This document shows, piece by piece, positions 19,166 through 28,081 of a DNA stretch of 64,000 nucleotides. How positions within the stretch are numbered: position 1 is the first letter of the stretch; the number at the start of each line of letters is the position of its first letter. The notes beneath the pieces were generated by a model. It had not been told where the DNA came from, searched no databases, and saw only the letters and a list, made by a program, of their open reading frames with translations. The translations under genes were made by a program, and so were the position numbers. Source of the stretch: Cylindrospermum stagnale PCC 7417 (GTDB lineage Bacteria > Cyanobacteriota > Cyanobacteriia > Cyanobacteriales > Nostocaceae); assembly GCF_000317535.1 (NCBI RefSeq), contig NC_019757.1, forward strand, positions 1,463,001 to 1,527,000, in the 5' to 3' direction.

Positions 19166-19208
19166 ACAAATGATGTGGCTCACAATTATTTAAGTGCCAA
19201 GATTTTGA

Positions 19209-21290
19209 CTAGAAATTTTCCTTTCTATAGCCAAACCCGTATTTAGTGCAGAGATGCCTCAACTGTAGTGCAAGTCCAGTTGGCCCGCAGAAAAATACTT
19301 CAACATTATCAGGTGCGTGTTGTTTTGCGACATCTTTAAAAATTTCTTCCCAGTCTGGACGACCAGTTTTTGTCCGGCTCTTTAAGCCTGTAATCAAATC
19401 AACCTTCGTCTCTTGATGCATTAAATCCATTGCCACAAATAGGGTGCTGGATTTCATATCTGATTTTTGCTGGGCACCTGTGAGATATAAATTCAGGTCA
19501 AATAAATTGTTAGTGTCTTCGGCTTCGATTTTCGACAACAGTTCAACAAACCATTCAAAAGCTTTTTGCTCTCGGTTAAGCCAGTAAAAATGTACCTTTT
19601 TCAAAGGCATTTTTGCAGGATTCTGTTGGTTGCGGTGCAAAATACTTTTCAGGATAGAGGCAAATGGAGTAACGCCAATACCAGCACAAATAAGTATTGC
19701 ATACTTGGATTCAAATATATGCGTACTTGGTGTGCCATAGGGGCCATCTATATAGACTGGCACTCCTGGTAGGGACTGAGAACTACCTGACCGTATCCAT
19801 TCTTCTCTCTGTTCTCGGATAAGTTGATATAGCTTTCCAGTCCAACTACCTACGGCACGGATATGTAAAGTTAAAACATCCGGCATTTCAGGAGCGCTAC
19901 TAATTGTAAACGGATGCCATTCAAATTTGGATATACCGGGACACTTAATAAATAAGTAATCCCCTGGTTGATAGTTGAAAGATTGCGGACGTTGGACTTG
20001 CAAGCCTAGAACTTTAGAAGGAAGTAAAGAGGCATTAACCACAAAGGTTGGTTCTTTTGTTGTCTTCCAGCGGATAACCAGTTCGATAATGAATCCCACA
20101 ACGGGTAATAATACCCACTGCCAAAAAACTGGCCCGTGAATTAAAGCTAGAGCAAACCACAGCACATAACCCATGTGAGCTATATAGAAAAGCGCAAATT
20201 TTCCGCCTTTGCGTATTGGTGCTTGTGCCGTTACCCACATAATTATGAAAACTAGCAGTAACAAAAATCCTGATATACCTGCCTTGGTTCCAAAAAGACT
20301 TTGTGCGAAGGGAATTGGCAATGTCGTGTAATTTAGAAAATGTGCGCCAGTATGCACAATTGCTAAGGCAAACATCACTTGACCAACTAGCTTGTGAAAC
20401 TCGATGCTCTCATCTATAGGGATATAGTTGTTAATAGTTGTTTTGCGAAGCCAAGTCATAAAATGCCGCAACATGGGAATGAGGATCAGCGCACCATTTA
20501 AGTTAAGGGTGGCGCCACAACCTCTGGCAATTTGAACGTATAAATTTGCGCCTTGGCTTTCGTATTTTTCAACTGCCGACATGAAGAAAAACATATTAAC
20601 AAAAACATAGAGGGCTAAAAAAGCGATTTTGACCCAGTTGTTTTCGATATAATACTTGATGTAAGCTTTTTGTGAATCCATTCGCTCTTTGGGCAAAACT
20701 GCTATGGAGTCTTGCTTGTGAGGTTTTAACCAGCTAATGGGGCTAACTGTCATTGCCTCAATCAGATCGGGGAATTTTTCGATTAAACCTTTGAATTCAG
20801 CAAAAGAAATTTCGCCGCTTTTGTCAGCGTCAGCTTCTCGAAACAACAAATCGACTAGCTCGTTTATTTGTTCTGGTGAAAAGCTGAGATTGTTTTCTTT
20901 CAAGCTAGCAGTAATTAAGTGAGAAATTTCTGCTTTTTCTATGCAACCATCCCCGTTAACGTCGTGTAATTCGTAAGCAAATTGCAGTTTTTCTTCGCTG
21001 GTTGCAAAAACGAGGTTTTCTACAGTTGTTAAAAATTCTTCTATTTTAATAGTGCCGCTACTATCAGTATCAAATATAGAAAAAAGCCGATCTACAAAAT
21101 ATTCATCTTTCAACCCTAAAGCTGACTTAAATTCTGCTTGATCAATTTGTTTATCTTCTTTAGCTATCTGGGTAAAGACCCGTCGCAATTCCTCTAGAGT
21201 TTTTTTAGGTGTATCCACAATGATATTAATCTCTGTCCTTGTGAGAAATTCATTATGGTACTTAAGTGATAATACTGTCAATAACCCCAA
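19209..21290 (-). CDS. Calcium-dependent NADPH oxidase, NOX5 type
   Basis: 693 residues. It moves electrons from NADPH through FAD and two haems to oxygen, making superoxide on the far side of the membrane. N-terminal EF-hands are visible (loops starting near Asp74, Asp110 and Asp154: DTDSSGTIKIEEF, DVNGDGCIEKAEI, DADKSGEISFAEF), with one degenerate hand before them. Six helices at ~210-410 carry haem ligands His299/His372 and His313/His385 and the oxygen-pocket residues Arg256, His317 and Trp378. The FAD motif HPFTISSAP (459) and NADPH motifs (CAGIGVTPF, FCGPTGLA) follow, and the chain ends in Phe693. These numbers equal those published for Cylindrospermum stagnale NOX5. The start is a TTG. 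It is convergent with the globin/MscS/PstS operon. Confidence 0.95.
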   Translation of the reverse strand: MGLLTVLSLKYHNEFLTRTEINIIVDTPKKTLEELRRVFTQIAKEDKQIDQAEFKSALGLKDEYFVDRLFSIFDTDSSGTIKIEEFLTTVENLVFATSEEKLQFAYELHDVNGDGCIEKAEISHLITASLKENNLSFSPEQINELVDLLFREADADKSGEISFAEFKGLIEKFPDLIEAMTVSPISWLKPHKQDSIAVLPKERMDSQKAYIKYYIENNWVKIAFLALYVFVNMFFFMSAVEKYESQGANLYVQIARGCGATLNLNGALILIPMLRHFMTWLRKTTINNYIPIDESIEFHKLVGQVMFALAIVHTGAHFLNYTTLPIPFAQSLFGTKAGISGFLLLLVFIIMWVTAQAPIRKGGKFALFYIAHMGYVLWFALALIHGPVFWQWVLLPVVGFIIELVIRWKTTKEPTFVVNASLLPSKVLGLQVQRPQSFNYQPGDYLFIKCPGISKFEWHPFTISSAPEMPDVLTLHIRAVGSWTGKLYQLIREQREEWIRSGSSQSLPGVPVYIDGPYGTPSTHIFESKYAILICAGIGVTPFASILKSILHRNQQNPAKMPLKKVHFYWLNREQKAFEWFVELLSKIEAEDTNNLFDLNLYLTGAQQKSDMKSSTLFVAMDLMHQETKVDLITGLKSRTKTGRPDWEEIFKDVAKQHAPDNVEVFFCGPTGLALQLRHLCTKYGFGYRKENF

Positions 21291-21610
21291 AAAAATAGCT
21301 AAGTTTCTATATTTAGATAATTATTCTAGATAAATTGAGTATTGCAGCCATGTTTAGCATCTAACAAAGCTAATAACCAAGTAAATCTTGTTTATGTTCT
21401 AGTGCCTGAGATCACTAAATTTCAGTATTTACTCTTAATAAATATATATAAAGAAAGTGTAACTTTTATGATGACTTCAATTTTCAGGTTATATTAAATA
21501 CATTAACTGGTAGTTAATACCAATTTTCTATAGATTTGTAGTTAGTTAAGGATAGTTTTGTCTTAGTGGTATGGCAGGCTTTTTGGCCCGCCCTACGCAA
21601 GCCCAAGAGG
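21291..21610. promoter_or_regulatory. Intergenic region upstream of the NOX5 gene
   Basis: 320 bp, AT-rich, between two minus-strand genes, and therefore the promoter region of the oxidase. The left end, near 21570-21600, contains a GC-rich repeat fragment (GGCTTTTTGGCCCGCCCTAC) typical of Nostocales intergenic repeats. No RNA gene was seen. Confidence 0.4.
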
Positions 21611-22450
21611 TTAGATTTTACCTGTAAACACTCGTTCTGCTGGCCCGGTCATGTAAACCCGTTGGTCGATTTCTGACCATTCGATTTCTAAGGTGCCACC
21701 TGGTAATTCGACGATCGCGCGGCGATCGCATTTCTCGGTCAACACCCCAGCCACCAAGGCAGCACAAGCACCAGTACCACAAGCTAAGGTGATACCAGCG
21801 CCCCGTTCCCAAACGCGCATTTTCACGTAGTCGCGGCTAACCACTTGAATAAATTCTGTATTAGTTCGTTGGGGAAAAACTGGGTGATGTTCAAATTGGG
21901 GGCCGATGCTTTCTAGAGAAATTGCGGCTACATCATCGACAAAGGTAATGCAGTGGGGATTACCCATGCTGACACAGGTGACATCCCAAGATTGTCCCGC
22001 TACTTCTAGAGGCTGATTAATCACTTTGGCGTCAGCGGCTGCCAGAGTTGTGGGAATTTCGCCTGCGAGTAAGTGGGGTAAACCCATATCTACCCTGATT
22101 TGGCCATCTTCTGTGAGTTGGGGTGTCATCACACCAGCTAGGGTATGAATGCGATAGCGGTCTTGAGTGCGAGACATTCCCTCTAACTCTGCCAAAAACC
22201 CTGCTAAACAGCGAATGCCGTTACCGCACATTTCCGGTTCTGAACCATCGGAATTATAAATCCGCATGGTGTAGTCGGTGTCTTTTGTGCCAGGTAAGGC
22301 AAAAATTACACCATTTGCACCGATACCAAAATGGCGATCGCACAAATTGACAGCTTGCTCTGGCGTCAGTCGTGGTGTAGATGATGAGCGATTGTCAATC
22401 AGAATAAAATCGTTACCTAAACCGTGATACTTAGTAAATTCGATTGCCAT
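21611..22450 (-). CDS. dapF: Diaminopimelate epimerase
   Basis: Converts LL- to meso-diaminopimelate for lysine and peptidoglycan synthesis. At 279 residues it is of normal family length. The two catalytic Cys lie in the canonical motifs [10 protein letters not shown] (near residue 75) and [10 protein letters not shown] (near 225). The N-terminus [20 protein letters not shown] is classical and fixes the start at 22450. It is divergent from hfq with about 135 bp between them, an arrangement common in cyanobacteria. An overlapping 64-codon frame on the same strand is a shadow. Confidence 0.97.
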   Translation of the reverse strand: MAIEFTKYHGLGNDFILIDNRSSSTPRLTPEQAVNLCDRHFGIGANGVIFALPGTKDTDYTMRIYNSDGSEPEMCGNGIRCLAGFLAELEGMSRTQDRYRIHTLAGVMTPQLTEDGQIRVDMGLPHLLAGEIPTTLAAADAKVINQPLEVAGQSWDVTCVSMGNPHCITFVDDVAAISLESIGPQFEHHPVFPQRTNTEFIQVVSRDYVKMRVWERGAGITLACGTGACAALVAGVLTEKCDRRAIVELPGGTLEIEWSEIDQRVYMTGPAERVFTGKI

Positions 22451-22479
22451 TTTCCCGCAGATGAATTATTAATGATGAA

Positions 22480-22530
22480 GAATTGGGTAATTGGTAATAG
22501 GTAATTGGTAATAGGTAATAGCTTTTTCCT
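22480..22530. repeat. Short tandem GGTAATA/GGTAATT heptamer-type repeat
   Basis: The sequence between dapF and hfq repeats the word GGTAATTGGTAATAGGTAAT. This is the short tandemly repeated repetitive (STRR) type known in heterocystous cyanobacteria. It lies in the divergent promoter region of both genes. Confidence 0.6.
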
Positions 22531-22586
22531 CTTTCCTGGTTCCCAGTCCCCAATTCCTTAATTATGTGCATACAGCTTTACCAAAA

Positions 22587-22805
22587 ATGGCAACAACTGA
22601 ATTTGATACCTCACTGCCTAGTATTCGGCAAGTGCAAAACCTGATTAAACAAACCGCAACGGTTGAGTTAAAACTACTGACTGGCGATTTGCTCACAGGT
22701 AGGGTTTTATGGCAAGACCCACAATGTATGTGTATTGTGGATGAAAACAGTCAGCAAATCACAATTTGGAAGCAAGCGATCGCTTACATCAAGCCCAAAA
22801 GTTAG
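22587..22805 (+). CDS. hfq: Cyanobacterial Hfq-family RNA-binding protein
   Basis: A 72-residue Sm-like protein. In cyanobacteria Hfq is tied to type IV pilus function and motility more than to classical sRNA chaperoning (family knowledge). The Sm1 strand pattern is visible (ATVELKLLTGDLLTGRVLWQ) and Sm2 is in QQITIWKQAIAYIKP. The frame opens at a GTG at 22566, but the ATG at 22587 (MATTEFDTSLPS) gives the usual family length and is preferred. It is divergent from dapF and convergent with the antiporter gene, whose end lies 3 bp away. Confidence 0.9.
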   Translation: MATTEFDTSLPSIRQVQNLIKQTATVELKLLTGDLLTGRVLWQDPQCMCIVDENSQQITIWKQAIAYIKPKS

Positions 22806-22808
22806 ACT

Positions 22809-25148
22809 CTACTCCCAGCGATTTTCCCCAGGCAGAAACTCTTTGAGGGCTTCTGCTTCACCAATCTTACCTACTCCAATAGCCAGCGGCAGTTTACAGC
22901 TAGCGGCAAATAACTGTTGTAGTTGATTCAGACTTGGCAGGCTACCGCACAACAGCACTTGATCACCATCCCGTAAATCCATACTGCCATTAGGAAAGCG
23001 GATAAACTTGCCATCTCGCCGCATCGCTTGCACCTTCACCCCATACTGTTCGCCGATCGCTAAATCCGCGAGAATTTTCCCCAAAACTGGACAATTAGCC
23101 TTGACTGTAATCCACTGACAAGCGCTATTTTCTCCAGGAACAGCGACTTGTCCCTGAGCGAGTTCGGCTAAAGCTGCCAGTTCTTCAGATGCTCCTACCA
23201 CCAACAAGCGATCGCCAACTGCCAATATAGTTTGATTGTTGGGATAATCGATTTCCTCGCCATCAGCGCGGCGAATCGCCATTAAACTGGTTCCTGTGAG
23301 GTAGCGCATATCCGCTTCTTCTAAGGTCATGCCAATCAGGGGCGAATCAGCTGGTAAAGCATACCAACGGCGGTTTAAATCGCGGGTAACTTGCTGTAAA
23401 TAACGGGAAACCTCGGAAGCAGAACGCTCTGGACGCAAATCTAAATAATGGTCATTGCGGATTTTCTGCATTTGCTGTTGCACCACATCTGCCGCTAAAC
23501 CTAAACCTGTTAATAGATAGGTGGCCATTTCTAAACTGGCTTCAAACTCTGGTTGCACTACTTCCCTAGCTCCCAGTTGGTAAAGCAGTTCAATATTTTT
23601 ATCTTGGGTAGCGCGAACAACCAAATTTAATTCTGGGCACAATTCCAAAGCACGTTTCAAGCACAGACGGATGCTCATCGGGTCAGGAAGTGCGATCGCC
23701 ATTCCTTTAGCATCGTTGACCCCAGCGGTTTCCAAAACATGAAAACTCACGCCATTGCCATAAACATAAGGTATCCCCGCCTCCCGCAACTGCTGAATTC
23801 TCGCCTCCGATTGATCGATCACCACCACAGGTATCTGGTGTAGTTGCAACAACTTCACCAAATTCTTCCCGACTCGCCCATAGCCGCAAACTACTACATG
23901 GTCTTTTTGTGGCACATCTTCCGAAACATCCTGTGGCTGACCTTCTCCGTCTAAGTATGGTTTCAGCCAAGGCATTGATTCAGCCCAGTTAAATAAAAAT
24001 GGTACCAACCGCAAAACAAACGGTGTCAGCATCAGTGTGACTGCTGTGGTTCCCAAAGTCAGTAAATATATGCGGCGAGAAACTAACCCCAGGGCTTGCC
24101 CTTCACTGGCGAGAACAAAGGAAAATTCCCCAATCTGCGCCAGTCCCAAGCCAGCAATTAAGGCTGTTTTCCAGGGATAGCGGAATAGTTTCACCAAGGG
24201 GGTGATAATTAAAAATTTACCAACAAAAACTAGGGCTACCAGACCGAGAATTAATTCTAGGTTATTCCACAAAAACACTGGGTCGATTAACATCCCAATG
24301 GCGGCAAAAAATAAACTAGCAAAAATATCTCGCAGGGGTTCTACATAAGTTAGGGTTTGGTCGGCGTACTCCACCTCAGAAATCATCAAGCCGGCGACAA
24401 ACGCCCCCATCTCGATAGATAGCCCCAAATGCTCTGTCAGCAGAGCAATACCCAAACACAGAGTTACTACCCCTAACAAAAATAACTCTCGGCTTTCAGT
24501 GCGGGCTAGCATTCTCAATAAAGGGGGAATTAGCCAAATACTGGCGGCGACTGCACCAGCGGCAAATACCGCTATCCACAGCAGCGCTGTTAGCACCGCA
24601 ACGCCGATGACTTCTGGTGGTTCGTGGAGCGCGGGTAAGACGGCGATCATCAGTCCCAGGGCTAAATCCTGCACCACCAAAATTCCCAGCATCACCTGTC
24701 CGTGGGGCGTTTCTGTTTCGTTGCTCTCCATCAAGCACTTGAGCACAACTGCGGTGGAAGATAAGGAGAGAATTGACCCCAAAAATACACCTTTAGCGGG
24801 TAAGGTTCCCCAGGCTCCTGTGACGCCACACACCACAACTGTGATCAAAATGGTGAGAATAATTTGCAGTCCACCGCCCCCAAGTGCGATCGCTTTTACC
24901 TTCTTCAACTCCGCAAACGAAAATTCCACCCCCAACGCAAATAACAAAAAAGCCACCCCAAACTGAGCCAGGGTTTCTACCTGCACAACTTCTTTAATTA
25001 GCCCCAACCCAGTAGGGCCAACGATCATCCCGCCGATGAGATACCCCAATAACACAGGTTGTTTTAACAGCGACGCCAACAGTCCCCCACAGGCTGCGAC
25101 GGCGAGAACTGAAACTAAATCAACAATTAACCTAAAATCTGACTGCAC
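22809..25148 (-). CDS. Kef-type cation:proton antiporter with TrkA domains
   Basis: 779 residues. The N-terminal ~390 residues form a CPA2 Na+/H+ exchanger-like membrane domain with about 12 helices (VLLGYLIGGMIVGPTGLG, LLFALGVEFSFAELKK, GAFVAGLMISEVEY). A Rossmann RCK/TrkA-N domain begins near residue 417 (HVVVCGYGRVGKNLVKLLQ) and two RCK-C (TrkA-C) regions follow to the C-terminus (LIGMTLEEADMRYLTG, VLGKILADLAIGEQYG). It probably exchanges K+ or Na+ for H+ under nucleotide control. It starts at MQSDFRLIVDLVSVL, just after a 310-bp region shared with psb34. The substrate ion is not readable from sequence. Confidence 0.92.
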   Translation of the reverse strand: MQSDFRLIVDLVSVLAVAACGGLLASLLKQPVLLGYLIGGMIVGPTGLGLIKEVVQVETLAQFGVAFLLFALGVEFSFAELKKVKAIALGGGGLQIILTILITVVVCGVTGAWGTLPAKGVFLGSILSLSSTAVVLKCLMESNETETPHGQVMLGILVVQDLALGLMIAVLPALHEPPEVIGVAVLTALLWIAVFAAGAVAASIWLIPPLLRMLARTESRELFLLGVVTLCLGIALLTEHLGLSIEMGAFVAGLMISEVEYADQTLTYVEPLRDIFASLFFAAIGMLIDPVFLWNNLELILGLVALVFVGKFLIITPLVKLFRYPWKTALIAGLGLAQIGEFSFVLASEGQALGLVSRRIYLLTLGTTAVTLMLTPFVLRLVPFLFNWAESMPWLKPYLDGEGQPQDVSEDVPQKDHVVVCGYGRVGKNLVKLLQLHQIPVVVIDQSEARIQQLREAGIPYVYGNGVSFHVLETAGVNDAKGMAIALPDPMSIRLCLKRALELCPELNLVVRATQDKNIELLYQLGAREVVQPEFEASLEMATYLLTGLGLAADVVQQQMQKIRNDHYLDLRPERSASEVSRYLQQVTRDLNRRWYALPADSPLIGMTLEEADMRYLTGTSLMAIRRADGEEIDYPNNQTILAVGDRLLVVGASEELAALAELAQGQVAVPGENSACQWITVKANCPVLGKILADLAIGEQYGVKVQAMRRDGKFIRFPNGSMDLRDGDQVLLCGSLPSLNQLQQLFAASCKLPLAIGVGKIGEAEALKEFLPGENRWE

Positions 25149-25458
25149 AAGTTTTTAAAAGAACCATTAAGAGCTATTAACTTTAGGATACAAATTTTAT
25201 CTGTTCAGGGGGAGTTCAGCAGTGCCGTCAGGACAAAATTTACAGTGCTGATTGCTGGCTCTATATCCCCCGGAAATACCCTCACAGAGAGCTATCTGGC
25301 AGAAAGCTACTAAGCGTCTACCCTCGACATCTCTGATCTAGTATAAGTATTTCTTATTAAATCTGTCTGCAATTATGTGTCAACCCCCATTGACAAATTG
25401 TAATAATGTTGTTAAATTTATTTACATAAGTTAATAAAAAGAGAAAAAAATTTAATTT
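25149..25458. promoter_or_regulatory. Divergent promoter region between the antiporter and psb34
   Basis: 310 bp between two divergently transcribed genes. The right end is AT-rich (TAATAAAAAGAG before the psb34 ATG, giving a GAG-type ribosome-binding site). No ORF or strong hairpin was found. Confidence 0.4.
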
Positions 25459-25629
25459 ATGTACACCACCGTTAACGAACAAGGCATCCTGAATAACTAC
25501 GCTAATGAGCCAAAAGCTTACTACGCCGCCTACCCCTCACCAGAGCAACAAAGCCGCTATGTCTTCCAAGGCGCAGCAGCACTTTTATTCGTCGCAGCTT
25601 TAGTTCTCATCGCTTTGGGGGTTAGCTAA
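25459..25629 (+). CDS. psb34: Photosystem II assembly protein Psb34 (Hlip-like small membrane protein)
   Basis: A 56-residue protein. The sequence reads MYTTVNEQGILNNYANEPKA, then YYAAYPSPEQQSRYVFQGAA, then a single hydrophobic helix (ALLFVAALVLIALGVS) at the C-terminus. This is the pattern of the ssl1498/Psb34 family, which binds CP47-containing photosystem II assembly intermediates (family knowledge). It has its own strong terminator 57 bp downstream and an AT-rich promoter, so it is probably monocistronic. Assignment by recalled family pattern; quite sure of the gene, fairly sure of the name. Confidence 0.88.
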   Translation: MYTTVNEQGILNNYANEPKAYYAAYPSPEQQSRYVFQGAAALLFVAALVLIALGVS

Positions 25630-25685
25630 TACCTTCTTAACCATGATTTGCTATATCTAAATCGTCATTCGTAATTTTTCTTTAG

Positions 25686-25712
25686 CCCCGGTTAGTTTCG
25701 CCGGGGTTTTTT
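25686..25712 (+). terminator. Intrinsic terminator of psb34
   Basis: Stem CCCCGG (25686-25691) pairs with CCGGGG (25701-25706) across a 9-nt loop and is followed by six T. The hairpin lies 57 bp after the psb34 stop. Confidence 0.85.
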
Positions 25713-25789
25713 GTTATTGAGTAAATTTATTGAGCTAGTGGTCATCGCATTCAGAGTTTCGACTATCGCCATTATTTCTCAAAGTGGGA

Positions 25790-26002
25790 TTACTTTAAAA
25801 CCTCAACTTCGTGAGAAACACTTGACGGCAGGGGAATAGGTAAACCGTCTTCTAGCATTCCCTCTATATGAAATTCAATAGCTTCTGCAATCATCTGCTT
25901 CACTTCTTCTAAGGTTTCACCCACAGCCACACAACCGGGTAAATCAGGAACATAAGCACCATAACTAGTTTCTCCCTTTTCGATTATTACTGTATAACGC
26001 AT
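25790..26002 (-). CDS. hicB: HicB-family antitoxin
   Basis: 70 residues with the HicB partial RNase-H fold: MRYTVIIEKGETSYGAYVPD, LPGCVAVGETLEEVKQMIAE, AIEFHIEGMLEDGLPIPLPS. It lacks an obvious C-terminal DNA-binding domain, as in the short HicB class. The start codon overlaps the hicA stop by one base, so the toxin is read first and the antitoxin is coupled. It neutralises the HicA mRNA interferase encoded immediately upstream. Confidence 0.92.
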   Translation of the reverse strand: MRYTVIIEKGETSYGAYVPDLPGCVAVGETLEEVKQMIAEAIEFHIEGMLEDGLPIPLPSSVSHEVEVLK

Positions 26003-26193
26003 TAGTCTTCCTCCAATTGAGCCTGTCTCCAGATATTTTTCAGAGTACCAATAGGCACATCAATGTTTGGCTTACCAGATACTGTAACAGTACCAGGTTT
26101 ATCAGGATGTTTGAGTTGCCGATGGCTACCTCTAGTTCTATCAAGATACCAACCATCAGCTTCAAGTCGCTTGATAACTTCTCGTACTTTCAT
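26002..26193 (-). CDS. hicA: HicA-family mRNA interferase toxin
   Basis: 63 residues from the preferred ATG at 26193: MKVREVIKRLEADGWYLDRT, then RGSHRQLKHPDKPGTVTV. The catalytic His of the double-stranded-RNA-binding-like fold is in GSHRQ. The frame is open further upstream (to 26259), but that extension is not family-like. It is co-transcribed with hicB (1-bp overlap) and cleaves mRNA during translation when free of antitoxin (family knowledge). Confidence 0.92.
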   Translation of the reverse strand: MKVREVIKRLEADGWYLDRTRGSHRQLKHPDKPGTVTVSGKPNIDVPIGTLKNIWRQAQLEED

Positions 26194-26315
26194 GCTACCG
26201 CTCCTCTGTGCAGGTGGAATTTCTGCTAAAGATAGAGTGGCATATTTTGCAAGAAACATGAAGGCTATTTTGTATATGATTTTGTATACCTAAAGTTTTT
26301 GTAGAGAGAGGTAAA

Positions 26316-26924
26316 TTAACCAATAGGTTGATTACCAGGATTAACCGCATGAATAAATTCACTACCTGAATGTGGCCTTCCTCTTTTATATTTGGCTTCT
26401 TCTGGTTTACCCCAACCCAACTGCAAAATTATTTCTAAAAAGTTAGAGTTTTCATACTTCCACAAACTTGCCCACTCTGTTCTCTGAGCAATTCTCTCAA
26501 CATCTAGAATGCTAACTTTTTGGTATAATTTGCCGTTACTAAAACTCAAGTGTAAGTCCATTGCCGCAGTAACTACAAACCAAAATTCCCAAATAGAATT
26601 TTTGGCTGCTTTTAATATTTCCAAGTCACTAGCTAAAGCAATTAATTCAGCATCAACTTCTGGATAGTGCAAGGTTTGACCTTTAAGCGTCACATTCTTC
26701 CAGATAATGCCAGAAACTTGATTTTCTCTTTGATAATCGTGAATAGCAGCTTTAAAATCTTGATAGGCGGTGAACTGTTGCAGCCCATCAGTTCTGATAA
26801 ACTGGTCTATAACAGGATTACCAGAAACTGGTAACTCTAACTTTAGGCGTTCTCCCTTCAGGCAAGCTTGGCGTTCGGCTGCCAAAACTTGGATTAACTC
26901 CTGGGTAGTGTAAAGGTTTGACAT
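26316..26924 (-). CDS. Conserved hypothetical protein
   Basis: About 202 residues from the preferred ATG (MSNLYTTQELIQVLAAERQA). The frame is open to 26945. I recognise no domain. It is soluble and mixed alpha/beta, with a patch IWEFWFVVTAAMDLHLSFSN in the middle and KRGRPHSGSEFIHAVNPG at the end, the latter basic and possibly nucleic-acid-contacting. It has no signal peptide or helix bundle. It lies upstream of hicAB on the same strand, separated by ~120 bp, with heptamer repeats (ATTAGTCATTAGT) just before its start. Function unknown. Confidence 0.65.
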   Translation of the reverse strand: MSNLYTTQELIQVLAAERQACLKGERLKLELPVSGNPVIDQFIRTDGLQQFTAYQDFKAAIHDYQRENQVSGIIWKNVTLKGQTLHYPEVDAELIALASDLEILKAAKNSIWEFWFVVTAAMDLHLSFSNGKLYQKVSILDVERIAQRTEWASLWKYENSNFLEIILQLGWGKPEEAKYKRGRPHSGSEFIHAVNPGNQPIG

Positions 26925-26937
26925 CAGAACCAACCTA

Positions 26938-26975
26938 TTAGTCATTAGTGATTAGTTATTAGTCATTAGTTCTTA
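26938..26975. repeat. Heptamer repeat (STRR type)
   Basis: Repeated AGTCATT/AGTGATT/AGTTATT words immediately upstream of the hypothetical gene. The same word family recurs near 52580-52625 and 61988-62012, a dispersed short tandem repeat of this genome. Confidence 0.65.
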
Positions 26976-27111
26976 ACTAGCGACTAACTCCTAACTTTTG
27001 TTAGATGCTAGCTATGTGAGGTGATATTTAAACATTATCTCTTGACAGAAATCTAATTGCAGTATCAGATAAAACTAAAATTAGGGTTCTTACGTTGGGT
27101 GCGACACGTGG

Positions 27112-27192
27112 TAGGGGCACAGCAATGCTGTGCCCCTAATGGTTCAAGGGAAAATTAAATGTAGAGATGTTGTCGGTAGCGTCTCTACATTT
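27112..27192. repeat. Pair of extragenic palindromes
   Basis: The first is a perfect palindrome at 27112-27138 with 13-bp arms (TAGGGGCACAGCA and its complement). The second, at 27157-27192, is a hairpin with arms AAATGTAGAGATG/CGTCTCTACATTT (one mismatch). Both belong to the small repeat families dispersed in Nostoc-like genomes; a related hairpin is at 3713-3740. They lie downstream of the thioredoxin-like gene and may also end its transcript. Confidence 0.6.
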
Positions 27193-27235
27193 CAAGGTGA
27201 GAGGTTTTCCAAATTAGAGTCAAAAGTAAGATAAT

Positions 27236-27787
27236 TTACTTACTCAACTCACTACTGAACTCGTTAAATGAACGCCGCTTTAACTCTGTTGTTTCCGTGC
27301 GGGGTAATAAATCCAACATTTCTCGAAACTTGTCATCTATCTGTTCATAGGGCACTTGACCCTTCTTATTCAAGACTACCTGACCCGATTGGTTAAAAAT
27401 TACGACTTGCGGAACACCCCCAGCGTAGTAGTATCCCGGTTCTGTGGGTTCGTAGGTCTGTTTGGGCGGGATGGTATCGACATCCACAGGGATAATCTCA
27501 GATGCTCGTCCATAGTATGCCTGCACCTGTGAAAGCACGATCGCATATTCCTTGCAATCGCTGCTGTCATCGACATAAAATAACAAGATTGTCGGTTTAT
27601 GTTCTGTTAAAGCTTGGGCGAGACTTTCTCTGGCAGGCACGAGTGAGCCATTACCAGCATAAACCACAAAAATATTGCCGTCATATCTATCATCTTTGAT
27701 ACCTGCTAATGCTGGCTGCATACTTATAATGAACAAACAAGCAAGTAGCACCAAGCATTTAGATACTAACCGTCGCCAATCAGCCAT
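27236..27787 (-). CDS. Thioredoxin-like lumenal/periplasmic protein, probable photosystem I accumulation factor
   Basis: 183 residues from the ATG at 27787. A signal or anchor peptide is visible (KCLVLLACLFIISMQPALAG), followed by a thioredoxin-like fold: YDGNIFVVYAGNGSLVPARE, PTILLFYVDDSSDCKEYAIV, GGVPQVVIFNQSGQVV with the cis-Pro. Only one Cys remains where CxxC would be, so it is not a classical disulfide reductase. Cyanobacterial and plastid relatives are annotated as thylakoid membrane photosystem I accumulation factor; I match that by pattern memory. An ATG 14 codons upstream gives a less typical signal peptide. Confidence 0.72.
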   Translation of the reverse strand: MADWRRLVSKCLVLLACLFIISMQPALAGIKDDRYDGNIFVVYAGNGSLVPARESLAQALTEHKPTILLFYVDDSSDCKEYAIVLSQVQAYYGRASEIIPVDVDTIPPKQTYEPTEPGYYYAGGVPQVVIFNQSGQVVLNKKGQVPYEQIDDKFREMLDLLPRTETTELKRRSFNEFSSELSK

Positions 27788-28081
27788 TATTTTATTTTGT
27801 AAAAAAAGCCACTTTATGCTATTCATCAAATGGAACCTTTCAAGCTACTATTTTCCCTAAGTTTGTGCTGAACTCAGCCAACTGGGCTGGAGATATAATT
27901 ACGTCCACGCACCATTTTTTAAGATAACGCTTAGTGGGATGCTTTCTCGTTAATGGCTGGGGAAACAGTATTCTCAATCCAAAATCTAAAATCCAAAATT
28001 GGTATGTCTGGCTTTTTTGGTAAGGATTCGCTAGACTTTCAAAATTAAATTTGCAATTAAAGGCTATTTTTAGCAACCGCT

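Noticed and set aside
24496-24966. ORFs on both strands overlapping the antiporter gene
   Set aside because: They overlap a highly conserved transport protein and have no family resemblance.
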